NCBI GenBank assembly: GCA_910584295.1
Contig: CAJTYR010000006.1
Span: forward strand, 22,585 to 86,584
DNA from: an uncultured Christensenella sp.
GTDB lineage: Bacteria > Bacillota > Clostridia > Christensenellales > UBA1242
Direction: 5' to 3'
DNA length: 64,000 bases
Positions within the stretch are counted from its first letter, which is position 1, and every line of letters begins with the position of its first letter. The position numbers and the translations under genes were made by a program. The notes beneath the pieces are model-generated. The model did no database searches. It saw nothing but the letters and a program-made list of their open reading frames with translations, and had not been told where the DNA came from. Shown here in pieces: positions 44,447 to 51,347 of the stretch.

Positions 44447-45007
44447 ATGGCAGACACCATAAAAATTGGAGAAGGCACAAAAATAGACAAATCCGTCACA
44501 TTCTTTGGCATGTGTTCGATTGGAAAAAATTGCACAATCAAAGCCAATTGCGTCATAAGCGATTCCACCATTGGAGACAATTGTCAAATCGAAAACAGCA
44601 CCATAGAAGGAAGTCAAATTGGCTCTTTTTGCCATATTGGACCATATAGTCATATTCGTCCAAACTGCATTTTGGAAGAAAGTGTGAAAGTCGGCTCATT
44701 TGCCGAAATCAAAAACAGTCACATTGGGCAAGGCTCAAAAATTCCACATCTTTCATATGTTGGAGATGCAATATTGGGCAAAAATGTTAATGTTGGCTGT
44801 GGTGTTGTTTTTGCAAATTACAATGGGCAAATCAAACAAAGATCAGTTGTTGGAGACAATGTCTTTATTGGATGCAACGTCAACATTGTTGCTCCTGTCA
44901 AAATTGCAAGCGGAACATATATTTGTGCAGGAACAACCGTCACAAAGGACACGGAAGAAGGAGACTTTGTCATTGGTCGAGTTCGACAAGAAAATAAAAA
45001 AAGATAG
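44447..45007 (+). CDS. Stand-alone GlmU-like left-handed beta-helix acetyltransferase
   Basis: 186 aa from the ATG at 44447, preceded by AAAAGGAATATCAA. About ten hexapeptide turns form a left-handed beta-helix. The segment FAEIKNSHIGQGSKIPHLSYVGDA (about 85-108), then VFANYNGQIKQRSVVGDN and IGRVRQENKK at the end, closely match the C-terminal acetyltransferase domain of GlmU, including the catalytic His of PHLSY. The N-terminal uridylyltransferase half is absent. It would acetylate glucosamine-1-phosphate if active, with another enzyme supplying UDP transfer. No partner gene lies nearby. Confidence 0.8.
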   Translation: MADTIKIGEGTKIDKSVTFFGMCSIGKNCTIKANCVISDSTIGDNCQIENSTIEGSQIGSFCHIGPYSHIRPNCILEESVKVGSFAEIKNSHIGQGSKIPHLSYVGDAILGKNVNVGCGVVFANYNGQIKQRSVVGDNVFIGCNVNIVAPVKIASGTYICAGTTVTKDTEEGDFVIGRVRQENKKR

Positions 45008-45023
45008 CACCTATCTTTTTTTT
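44997..45023 (+). terminator. Rho-independent terminator
   Basis: AAAAAAAGATAG and CTATCTTTTTTT arms around CAC directly at the end of the acetyltransferase gene. Confidence 0.8.
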
Positions 45024-45112
45024 ATTCAACATTATATATTGCAACATTTCAAATGCTTGACAAATCCCCCACCCGCTGATATTATAAAGATATAAAAATT
45101 TTGAGGTGAAAA

Positions 45113-45883
45113 ATGGATCAAAAAGAAACAAAAACCGCTGGAAGCAAACCAAATCTCTTATATGCAATTCTTACAGCGATCGGCCTTGGTCTCGTAGGTT
45201 GCGTACTTTATGGCGTGCTTTATTATGTTGGATACATCGCATGGATTGCATCTTATGTCGCAGTCATTGCAGCCGCTTGGGGATATAAACATTTCAACAA
45301 GAAGATGGATTGGAGAGGTTATTTGACAGTTGCAGTCGTTTCAATTGGCGGACTCTTGATTGCAATGTTCCTTGCTCTTACGCTTGTTGTCTCAAAAAAA
45401 TTTGGAAGTTCGTTCTCTGTCGCTTTCAAAGATTTGTTCATGTTTCTTGACACAAACACAAAACTTAGGGTTGCATTTGTCAGAGATGCCATTTTGACAG
45501 CAGTTTTCACTTTGCTTGGACTCCTTTCATATTTCTTCTACGAAAGAAGATTGGCAAAAACAAACAATGAAAATTCTGAAGAAATTAGATCAGCTGAAAC
45601 AAAAACAAAAGAGAAACAAGAAATATCACAACCTGCTGAAAAAGAGGTTTCCACAAAAAACGAAAATACAAAAGCAGAGAAAACCTCAACAATTGAAAAT
45701 GCAGTTGCTCCTGCTGAAAAGAAAGTGACAGCCGTTCCAGCAGAACTCAAAGAAAAGCCAACAACAAAAAGGACAACAGCAAAAAAGAAACCAGCAGAGC
45801 CAACAAAACCACTTGTTGTGAAACCAGTTGTTTCAAACAAACCAAAAACAACCACAAAGAAGACAGATAAAAAGGGCGAATAA
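45113..45883 (+). CDS. Four-helix membrane protein with a lysine/alanine-rich tail
   Basis: 256 aa. Helices lie at about 14-36, 38-56, 67-92 and 122-140. The remaining 110 residues are a disordered tail of Lys, Thr, Glu and Pro with many KK pairs, ending TTTKKTDKKGE. TGAGGTG precedes the ATG. The histone-H1-like composition of the tail could mediate nucleic-acid or envelope contact; that is an inference. It is the last chromosomal gene before the tRNA-Ile cluster. Confidence 0.65.
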   Translation: MDQKETKTAGSKPNLLYAILTAIGLGLVGCVLYGVLYYVGYIAWIASYVAVIAAAWGYKHFNKKMDWRGYLTVAVVSIGGLLIAMFLALTLVVSKKFGSSFSVAFKDLFMFLDTNTKLRVAFVRDAILTAVFTLLGLLSYFFYERRLAKTNNENSEEIRSAETKTKEKQEISQPAEKEVSTKNENTKAEKTSTIENAVAPAEKKVTAVPAELKEKPTTKRTTAKKKPAEPTKPLVVKPVVSNKPKTTTKKTDKKGE

Positions 45884-45901
45884 AATTTCGCTCTTTTTTA
45901 T
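45871..45901 (+). terminator. Terminator of the 45113 gene
   Basis: AAAGGGCGAA and TTCGCTCTTT arms around a TAAAA loop that contains the stop codon, then T-run. Confidence 0.75.
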
Positions 45902-45937
45902 AGAAAACAAAAAAATTAAACATTTTGCAAGAAATGC

Positions 45938-45966
45938 TTGACAGAAAAACAACTTTCAGTTATAAT
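45938..45966 (+). promoter_or_regulatory. Strong promoter of the tRNA-Ile array
   Basis: Consensus TTGACA (45938-45943), exact 17-nt spacer, TATAAT (45961-45966). It reads into three tandem tRNA-Ile-related units; the first begins 56 nt downstream of the -10 box. Confidence 0.9.
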
Positions 45967-46021
45967 AAATTCGCATTCAAAAATACTGGCACATCCCCGC
46001 CAAGTATTGAGGATGTTATGA

Positions 46022-46126
46022 TGGCTTGTAGCTCAGTCGGTTAGAGCACCACGCCTGTTGCCGAGCAGTCCGAAAGGAATGCGAACGCCCAGGGTGGAAG
46101 ACAATGGTTCAACTCCATTCGGTCAA
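46022..46126 (+). ncRNA. tRNA-Ile-like unit 1 with an enlarged anticodon arm
   Basis: The first 31 nt (TGGCTTG acceptor strand, GCTC/GAGC D-arm) are those of a normal tRNA-Ile. The anticodon arm is replaced by a roughly 50-nt stem-loop closed by CCAC-G-CCTG against CAGGGTGG. A complete T-arm follows (AATGG-TTCAACT-CCATT, with a consensus-like loop). The 3' acceptor strand (CGGTCAA) pairs only partly and no CCA is encoded. It is not an ordinary decoding tRNA. It is a tRNA-like RNA or a decayed integration remnant. Confidence 0.55.
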
Positions 46127-46136
46127 AAAAATATGA

Positions 46137-46219
46137 TGGCTTGTAGCTCAGTCGGTTAGAGCACCACCCTGATAAAGAGAATTAGGGTCGGAGACGCAAG
46201 GTCAGAACTTGCCATGTCA
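46137..46219 (+). ncRNA. tRNA-Ile-like unit 2 with a remodelled anticodon arm
   Basis: The same 5' half as unit 1 continues through CCACCCTGATAA, the normal Ile(GAT) anticodon loop, then diverges. CC-ACCCT and AGGGT-CGG form an alternative anticodon stem with a 13-nt loop. The T-arm has a fully paired stem with new sequence (GCAAG/CTTGC) and loop GTCAGAA. The 3' acceptor strand CATGTCA pairs with TGGCTTG at six of seven positions, counting one wobble. No CCA is encoded. The kept pairing argues against simple decay. Confidence 0.55.
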
Positions 46220-46236
46220 AACACAATTTAATATGA

Positions 46237-46313
46237 TGGGATGTAGCTCAGTCGGTTAGAGCACCACCCTGATAAGGTGGGGGTCGGTGGTTCGAGTCCA
46301 CTCATCCCAACCA
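46237..46313 (+). tRNA. tRNA-Ile (GAT anticodon)
   Basis: 77 nt with CCA encoded. The acceptor stem TGGGATG/CATCCCA is fully paired. The D-arm is GCTC/GAGC, the anticodon loop CTGATAA sits in a CCACC/GGTGG stem, and the T-arm is GGTGG-TTCGAGT-CCACT. Its acceptor sequence differs from units 1 and 2 (TGGCTTG). A terminator follows directly. Its 3' half recurs at 59881-59934. Confidence 0.95.
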
Positions 46314-46316
46314 TCG

Positions 46317-46343
46317 AAAAGCCCGTAAATACGGGCTTTTTAT
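46317..46343 (+). terminator. Terminator of the tRNA array
   Basis: AAAAGCCCGT and ACGGGCTTTT arms around AAAT, 4 nt after the tRNA CCA. Confidence 0.9.
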
Positions 46344-46370
46344 TATTATTTTATAACTAAATATGGCACA

Positions 46371-46408
46371 ATTTTTGACAGCAAATACACCTATTTTTGA
46401 CAGCAAAT
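46371..46408. repeat. Paired 16-bp direct repeat beside the left junction
   Basis: ATTTTTGACAGCAAAT occurs at 46371-46386 and again at 46393-46408, 22 bp apart. Its place between the att site and the integrase gene is where arm-type integrase sites usually lie. Confidence 0.6.
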
Positions 46409-46435
46409 GTTTTTAAGCGAAAATACACAAAAAAA

Positions 46436-46470
46436 TAGACCAAAAGTTGCACTTCGCAACTTTCGGTCTA
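46436..46470. terminator. Strong hairpin terminator of the integrase gene
   Basis: TAGACC...AGTTGC and GCAACT...GGTCTA arms with one mismatch around ACTTC, followed on the minus strand by seven T. It insulates the integrase from the tRNA cluster. Confidence 0.85.
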
Positions 46471-46503
46471 AATTTATTTAAAACTGCCTAAATCTGATAT
46501 ATT

Positions 46504-46525
46504 TGTAGTCAAACTGTAGTCAAAC
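46504..46525. repeat. Tandem 11-bp repeat at the integrase stop
   Basis: TGTAGTCAAAC twice in tandem (46504-46514 and 46515-46525). A related CTGTAGTAA occurs near the right end at about 59775. A candidate integrase or excisionase binding site. Confidence 0.5.
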
Positions 46526-47862
46526 TACATTTCAAAATCTTTTTCTTTTTTACGTTTTCGCTTTTCTAAAAGTTCAAGCAATCTATCAAGTTCTTCGTCA
46601 TCCAAATTTTCTAAAACGTTTTGTGGCTCGTCATTTTCCTTTTTGTCAATAGTAAACTGTTTGTTTAATGTGTCAGTTGCTTTCTTAAAATAAGATTTGT
46701 CAACAGAGTTATATGTTGTGATTGTTGTTTTGACAGATTTGTGCCCAAGCAACGCTTGGATTACTTTTGGATTTTGATCAGCCTCAAAAAGCATATTTGA
46801 ATAAGTGTGTCTTAAAGTATGAAAATGAATTCCAAATTTATCAAAATTGCTAGACTTTAAAAACCGTTTAAAAATCGCTTTTGTGCCAGAATAACCTCTC
46901 ACGCTTCCGTCGTTGTTGCCAAAAACAAGAGAATTGTTTTGTGTCAAATTAATGTTATTCTCTCGTCCAAAGAAATGACGGTTTTCTTTCCAATCTTCCA
47001 AAGCTTGAACAAGAATGTCTGGCATTGGCACTTCTCGAACAGAGCAAGCGGTTTTAGTTTCACTGATTACGGTCACGCGTTCTTTCACTTTGCCTCTTTC
47101 ATCAAACTTAGGAACTGTGGTTATTGCACGCTTAACATTGAGTGCCTTGTTCTTAAAATCAACATCTTCCCAAGTAAGCGCCAACACCTCTCCAGTTCGC
47201 AATCCGGCAAACATCATACACATACATAAAGGTTTCAAAAATTCGTGGCTGTTTAATTTGCTTAAAAATTCATTTCGTGCTTGTGGCGGGATTGCTTTAT
47301 ATTTGTTTTCGCTGTCATAAATCTTTCTTTCATTGCTTCGCACTCTTGTTCTTGTTGTCGGATTGTTTGTTGCCAATTTGTTGTCAATGGCATAGTTGAA
47401 GAATTGATTGAAGATAAATTTAACTTTCTTAACAACAGCAAGGCTATATCCTTCCTCAAGCATTTCATTAAGCACTTTTTGAATTATTGTTGTGCTAACT
47501 TCATCAATTTTCATATTTCCAATTTTAGGTTCTATGTGTAGTTTGAAGTTTCTATACGTGTGTTCAAAAGTTCGCGGACTGACTTGCATTTTCTTGAAAA
47601 CCAAAAGCCACTCATTCATAATTTCACCAATCGTTGTGTTTTCAAGATATTCATAATTGTCATTACTGATTTTGTTTAGCAGCTTGTTTAGTTTGTCTAC
47701 CACTTCCAATCTTGATTTTCCATAAACAGTCTTTCGTATTCTCTTGCCATCCTCATCTTGTCCAACTGTCGCAACACCAGCCCATCTTCCATCTGGTCTA
47801 AGATAAATTGAGCCCTCATTGTTGCCACGTCTTGTTTTACTTCTTATCTTTTTCTTAGCCAT
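46525..47862 (-). CDS. int: Tyrosine recombinase (integrase) of the element
   Basis: 445 aa from the ATG at 47862, which follows GAGGTGG; a frame from 47880 lacks a site. It has an AP2-like arm-binding N-terminus (GSIYLRPDGRWAGVA), a SAM-like core-binding domain (about 65-165), and a catalytic domain with AGLRTGEVLALTW (Arg), HFHTLRHTYSNML (His-x-x-Arg) and LLGHKSVKTTITTYNSV (His and nucleophile Tyr). It resembles Tn916-type integrases. It overlaps the excisionase-like gene by 8 nt. It would catalyse integration at tRNA-Ile. Confidence 0.93.
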   Translation of the reverse strand: MAKKKIRSKTRRGNNEGSIYLRPDGRWAGVATVGQDEDGKRIRKTVYGKSRLEVVDKLNKLLNKISNDNYEYLENTTIGEIMNEWLLVFKKMQVSPRTFEHTYRNFKLHIEPKIGNMKIDEVSTTIIQKVLNEMLEEGYSLAVVKKVKFIFNQFFNYAIDNKLATNNPTTRTRVRSNERKIYDSENKYKAIPPQARNEFLSKLNSHEFLKPLCMCMMFAGLRTGEVLALTWEDVDFKNKALNVKRAITTVPKFDERGKVKERVTVISETKTACSVREVPMPDILVQALEDWKENRHFFGRENNINLTQNNSLVFGNNDGSVRGYSGTKAIFKRFLKSSNFDKFGIHFHTLRHTYSNMLFEADQNPKVIQALLGHKSVKTTITTYNSVDKSYFKKATDTLNKQFTIDKKENDEPQNVLENLDDEELDRLLELLEKRKRKKEKDFEM

Positions 47863-48115
47863 TTGCCACCTCGCTTGCATTGTTGTTTAAAGTCAGCCAA
47901 GTGACGAAATTTAGCACACTTACAACTTGTCTTTTACCAACCTTAGTTGTTGGAAAATTCTTGCTTCTTAAAAGGCTTCTCACATTATCCCTTCCAAGTC
48001 CTGTGATTTTCATAATATCTTCACAATCCAAAAAATCTTTGTCATATTTAGTTGAAATTCTATCCACTTCAGTTTGTATTAAATTGTTAATATTTAGTTG
48101 TTGATTGTTATTCAT
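47855..48115 (-). CDS. Excisionase-like small HTH protein
   Basis: 86 aa from the ATG at 48115, preceded by GAGGAG; a GTG two codons upstream is an alternative. A winged-helix/MerR-like DNA-binding segment runs from about residue 24 (DIMKITGLGRDNVRSLLRS) to a VGKRQVVSVLNF wing. This matches the helix-turn-helix excisionase family found next to Tn916-like integrases. Its coupling to int fits control of excision direction. Confidence 0.75.
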   Translation of the reverse strand: MNNNQQLNINNLIQTEVDRISTKYDKDFLDCEDIMKITGLGRDNVRSLLRSKNFPTTKVGKRQVVSVLNFVTWLTLNNNASEVANG

Positions 48116-48153
48116 ATTCACTCCTCGTAGTCATATTTGTATTTATAAAAAAA

Positions 48154-48177
48154 CGGTTTCGGGTATCCCGAAAGCCG
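48154..48177 (-). terminator. Terminator ahead of xis-int
   Basis: GGCTTTCGGG and CCCGAAACCG arms with a single bulge around ATA, followed by seven T on the minus strand. It lies upstream of the excisionase start, so transcription entering from the relaxase gene should stop before xis-int unless it is antiterminated. Confidence 0.8.
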
Positions 48178-48186
48178 AAAGATTGA

Positions 48187-48263
48187 CGAGAACATTTGGT
48201 GATTCTGCCAAAAGCCTTTATTTTAGGGCGATTGGCAGATTTTATAACACCAAAAGTTTCTCG
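48187..48263. repeat. Nested inverted repeats between relaxase and xis
   Basis: Three nested arm pairs: CGAGAA/TTCTCG, TTGGTG/CACCAA and CTGCCAA/TTGGCAG, with a loop holding GCCTTTATTTTAGGGC (48214-48229). The same 16 bases recur at 59830-59845, beside the right att site. It could be an integrase/excisionase site, an oriT structure, or an RNA antiterminator for the terminator just downstream. Confidence 0.6.
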
Positions 48264-48294
48264 CTTATCCTGTTTTCTTAAATCTCTATAAAAA

Positions 48295-49500
48295 TCACAT
48301 TTCAAAGCCTATAATTCCTTCTTCAACAAGTCTGCTAAACTTGGCTTCGTCAAGTCTTTGCATATATTCTTGAAAGGCGCTCATAACTTCATATTCAAAT
48401 TGATTGGCAAGTCGTAAACTCTCATTAAGTTGCTTTGCCAATTTCTTCTTTTGCATAAGTTTTTCTCTACGAACACTTGCATTCAGTTTTAATCTTTGAT
48501 CATCCATTTGCTTAATTTTGAAAGCATAGTCAATCAAAGTATTTCCAAGCCTGCGATAGATGTCCTGCTTATATTTCTTTTCAAAAGAGAATGGTTGTTT
48601 ACATCGATTTCGCTTGCAATAACTTTCAAATCTCTCGTCCTTATATCTTGCCAAATCAATGAAATCCTCATAGGCAACTTTTGAAAATTTCGATTTGGTT
48701 ATTAAATAACTTGTTATACTGTCAATCTCTGATCGCAAACTTGACATATTCTCGCTCGCATAAGCAATACTTCCTTTCTTCGGAAATTTATTTGCAAGTG
48801 AAAGCAATTTATTATTGAGAATAAGGCCCATATTCTCGTTTAATTGCTCATTTACATATTCTTGGATAAGTTGTCTATTTCTTCTTTCTCGGGCTTTAAA
48901 ATCAGTCGCAGCAAGCTCTAAATGTGCTTTAAATTCAAGTATTGCAGTTTTAGATAATTTGCCGTTTGAAAACACTTTTTCATCTTTTCGTGGACGAAGT
49001 CTAACCGGCTCTTTTTCAAAAAAGGATAAATGAATATGTCGGTTGTCAGTGTTCTCATGAAGTCCAGCATACCAAATCATATTATCTGGATTTAGACCTG
49101 CCCGTTTAAAAAACTTTGGCAGTTCACTCTTCACAAGTTCATATGCCTGCTCATATGAATTGCACCAAGTCTTACCAAACTCTTCTTCAAAAGTTATAAG
49201 CCCATCCCAAATAATTGACTTCGTTCCCCTTAATTGTTCTCGCAATTGCTTTTTGTCTTTCTCAGTCAAAAGTCCATTTTGATTAAATATGCCAGATGAT
49301 TTTTCTTTATTGTTTGCATACTCAACATAGTCCTTAAATTCTTCAATTCCAGTTTGAATATAGTTGATATAATCTTTTGCTTTGTTGGAAGAATAATATT
49401 TTCTTTTCTCTTTATAAAAATCACTTGAATTGTTTGGTCCATAAAAGTTCAAGAAAAAGTTGACATTAGGCGTTTGATTATCTGCCACCATTCTCCTCAT
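48295..49500 (-). CDS. MobP-type relaxase
   Basis: 401 aa. The metal-binding three-His motif is HENTDNRHIHLSFFE (His148, His155, His157), the hallmark of MobP/MOBP3-like relaxases that nick oriT and lead the strand into a recipient. Tyrosines at residues 35-47 are candidates for the nucleophile. The C-terminal half is charged and helical. It overlaps the MobC-like gene by 23 nt. The start could be the ATG at 49500 or the GTG five codons in, which follows AGGAG. No coupling protein or type IV secretion gene is present, so the element must be mobilised by another. Confidence 0.85.
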   Translation of the reverse strand: MRRMVADNQTPNVNFFLNFYGPNNSSDFYKEKRKYYSSNKAKDYINYIQTGIEEFKDYVEYANNKEKSSGIFNQNGLLTEKDKKQLREQLRGTKSIIWDGLITFEEEFGKTWCNSYEQAYELVKSELPKFFKRAGLNPDNMIWYAGLHENTDNRHIHLSFFEKEPVRLRPRKDEKVFSNGKLSKTAILEFKAHLELAATDFKARERRNRQLIQEYVNEQLNENMGLILNNKLLSLANKFPKKGSIAYASENMSSLRSEIDSITSYLITKSKFSKVAYEDFIDLARYKDERFESYCKRNRCKQPFSFEKKYKQDIYRRLGNTLIDYAFKIKQMDDQRLKLNASVRREKLMQKKKLAKQLNESLRLANQFEYEVMSAFQEYMQRLDEAKFSRLVEEGIIGFEM

Positions 49501-49927
49501 ATTCTTTATTCATGATTTTGATTTTCTCATAGTCAACATTGAAAAGACCTTCACTAATGTCTCCTCCAACAAACTTATTACCTTCGTTATTAAAAACTGC
49601 AAAAGCAATATAGTTCAAAATTTTCTCTATAAATTTGTTCTCAATATGTTGGTCCGCATTGTCAGCTTTTCTTTCTCCGTTTTGTCTTTTTAACTCTTTG
49701 TTTATTTCACTTAAATTTTCTTTAATCTCAGTCAAATTCATCACTTCATCATAGGCGTTGTCCCCAAGCAATTTCTTTGCTCCAAGCAAAACACAGTGGC
49801 GAATAAAGTCCGCCATGTTGTCAAATTTCTTTTTGCTTTTCTCAAAAGCTTTCTCCAATGTTTCTTGGTCCTCTTGTGTGTAAATTCGCAAAGTATGTTG
49901 CAACTTCACTTTTTCTGGTTTTAGCAT
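49478..49927 (-). CDS. MobC-like relaxosome accessory protein
   Basis: 149 aa from the ATG at 49927, which follows GGAGGT; the longer frame from 49978 has no good start. The N-terminus (KVKLQHTLRIYTQEDQETLEKAF) looks like a ribbon-helix-helix DNA-binding domain, then FIRHCVLLGAKKLL and a helical acidic C-terminus. Small proteins of this kind bind oriT next to the relaxase. The overlap with the relaxase gene supports the call. Confidence 0.7.
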   Translation of the reverse strand: MLKPEKVKLQHTLRIYTQEDQETLEKAFEKSKKKFDNMADFIRHCVLLGAKKLLGDNAYDEVMNLTEIKENLSEINKELKRQNGERKADNADQHIENKFIEKILNYIAFAVFNNEGNKFVGGDISEGLFNVDYEKIKIMNKEYEENGGR

Positions 49928-50299
49928 TTTTACCTCCGTAATAGTTTGTATTTGTTTTCTTAATTCTTTTCTATTCAACTTCTATTTACTTTCTCTTGTG
50001 TTTTACTTTAACCTCCTTTTAAATTTATTTAACAAAGAAAAAGACTTGTGCAGGTCAAGTCAATTTCTATCGTTTTAATCTTTTTGCCCCTCTACTTATA
50101 TAGAAAATCGTATGGTGCCAAATTGCAAAAAAGCCCTACAAAATAAGGAGTATAGCGAATTAAAAATCAAAAAATTTTAAACAAAAAAAGAACGATTTGA
50201 TTTGTCGTTCTTCATTTGTCCCTATAATATATATAAGACATTTTAAATTCAAAAGTTTAGCCAGTAAATGTGTTTTTGAAAGAAAATTTTAAATTTTTT
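49928..50299. other. Intergenic region upstream of mobC, candidate oriT zone
   Basis: 372 bp without a gene. It holds AGGAGG-like motifs near 50010, a block at about 50100-50160 that is less AT-rich than its surroundings (ATGGTGCC, AAAAGCCCTAC), and the terminator of the sigma-like gene (50184-50213). Relaxase elements often keep oriT upstream of mobC. I see no convincing nic site, so this is only a candidate. Confidence 0.3.
50184..50213 (-). terminator. Terminator of the sigma-like gene
   Basis: AAGAACGA and TCGTTCTT arms around nine bases followed by T residues on the minus strand. Confidence 0.8.
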
Positions 50300-50983
50300 C
50301 TATTTTTGTATTGATTTTATAAATTCTGTCACTGTTTTTGACATAAACTGCCAAAGTTTCTTCTCTTTAGGACTGAGTCCAACTCCAAGTTTATCTGCAA
50401 TCTTGATCGCTTGTGTTGCCCCTTTTGCAAAATCCAAAATTTTGTCTAAATCAAACTCAAAATTTTCATTTGTCAAACTTTCCTCAAGAGTGTTAATAAA
50501 TTCATCTGTAAAATCTTTGCAATGGTTTTGCCAAAAATCTGTTTTGATAAAATTCTTATCTCTCGCAAGAAAGAAAACAAAATGCTTGTAAGATGTTTTC
50601 AAAAATTGTGTCAAAGCACTCTTGCTCATATTGTGTTTCTTTGCAATATCGCAAAGTTTCATATCTTTTTTAAATCTTTCAATCAAAATTTCTTTTTGTA
50701 GCGGTTGCAATTTTTCTGCAACTTTCCAAATTATTTCAGCAAAGATTTTATTATCAACCTCTTGCTCGATATCCACACTTTCATCTTTGATCGTCTCTAT
50801 AAACTCAATCTCATCGCCATCATCAGAAATGGTTTCAAAATAACTGCACTCATATTTACGTGCTTTTTTCATAAGTCTTCGCCAATATATATCGTTAGCC
50901 CAAAGATAGCGAGCAACTTCTTCACTGACTTCCAAGTCAATAGTTTTGTTATGTATTCGGTCTTTATACTTAATCCAAACCAT
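50300..50983 (-). CDS. Sigma-70-like factor encoded on the element
   Basis: 227 aa. The segment KLQPLQKEILIERFKKDMKLCDIAKKHNMSKSALTQFLK is a region-4-type helix-turn-helix, preceded by acidic helices. The N-terminus (MVWIKYKDRIHNKTIDLEVS) resembles sigma-like proteins of conjugative elements. Beyond region 4 the long helical C-terminus is unusual. It may direct expression of the DGR or transfer genes. Confidence 0.6.
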   Translation of the reverse strand: MVWIKYKDRIHNKTIDLEVSEEVARYLWANDIYWRRLMKKARKYECSYFETISDDGDEIEFIETIKDESVDIEQEVDNKIFAEIIWKVAEKLQPLQKEILIERFKKDMKLCDIAKKHNMSKSALTQFLKTSYKHFVFFLARDKNFIKTDFWQNHCKDFTDEFINTLEESLTNENFEFDLDKILDFAKGATQAIKIADKLGVGLSPKEKKLWQFMSKTVTEFIKSIQK

Positions 50984-51043
50984 TCTTGCTCCTTTGCCAG
51001 ATTATAACATATATGTTTCAACTTTGTTATTCATCTGACAAAA

Positions 51044-51076
51044 AAAGACAAGCCAAATTTTGACTTGTCTTAAAAA
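51044..51076 (-). terminator. Terminator downstream of the coiled-coil gene
   Basis: AAGACAAG and CTTGTCTT arms around about ten bases, with T residues on both sides. Confidence 0.7.
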
Positions 51077-51092
51077 GCGTATTTATAAAATA

Positions 51093-51335
51093 TTAGCAAG
51101 ACTTCTTTTTAAGTTTTTTGATTTTTTCTTTAAGTGCAAGAGTTTCTTCTGCAAGGGTTTTAAACTTTTCTTCGCTTGCTTTCATTTCTTTCTGAATTTC
51201 AACTCTGGATTTTTCATCCGCGTCAAAATATCTTTCCATGATGTCAAGTTTTTCTGCTTCCAACCCATCAAGCGTTTTAAGTTTTTCATCCAGTGTTTTT
51301 TCAAATTGTTTTAATTGTTTTTCAAAGTTTTCCAT
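51093..51335 (-). CDS. Small coiled-coil protein
   Basis: 80 aa, almost entirely a heptad-repeat helix rich in Lys, Glu and Leu, ending KKLKKKSC. A GGGAG site precedes the ATG at 51335. It follows the DGR target locus by 12 nt and is probably co-transcribed with it. No family recognised. Confidence 0.6.
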   Translation of the reverse strand: MENFEKQLKQFEKTLDEKLKTLDGLEAEKLDIMERYFDADEKSRVEIQKEMKASEEKFKTLAEETLALKEKIKKLKKKSC

Positions 51336-51347
51336 AAGTCACTCCCT

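Noticed and set aside
44198..44653. 151-codon minus-strand frame with CxxC pairs
   Set aside because: It lies antisense to two well-supported plus-strand genes with good ribosome sites; its cysteines mirror their codons.
46022..46219. Functional tRNAs of another specificity
   Set aside because: Anticodon loops are not seven nucleotides, acceptor stems pair imperfectly and no CCA is present, so ordinary charging and decoding are unlikely.
48108..48305. 65-codon frame between relaxase and excisionase
   Set aside because: It runs through the nested inverted repeats and a terminator, lacks a ribosome site and overlaps both neighbours.
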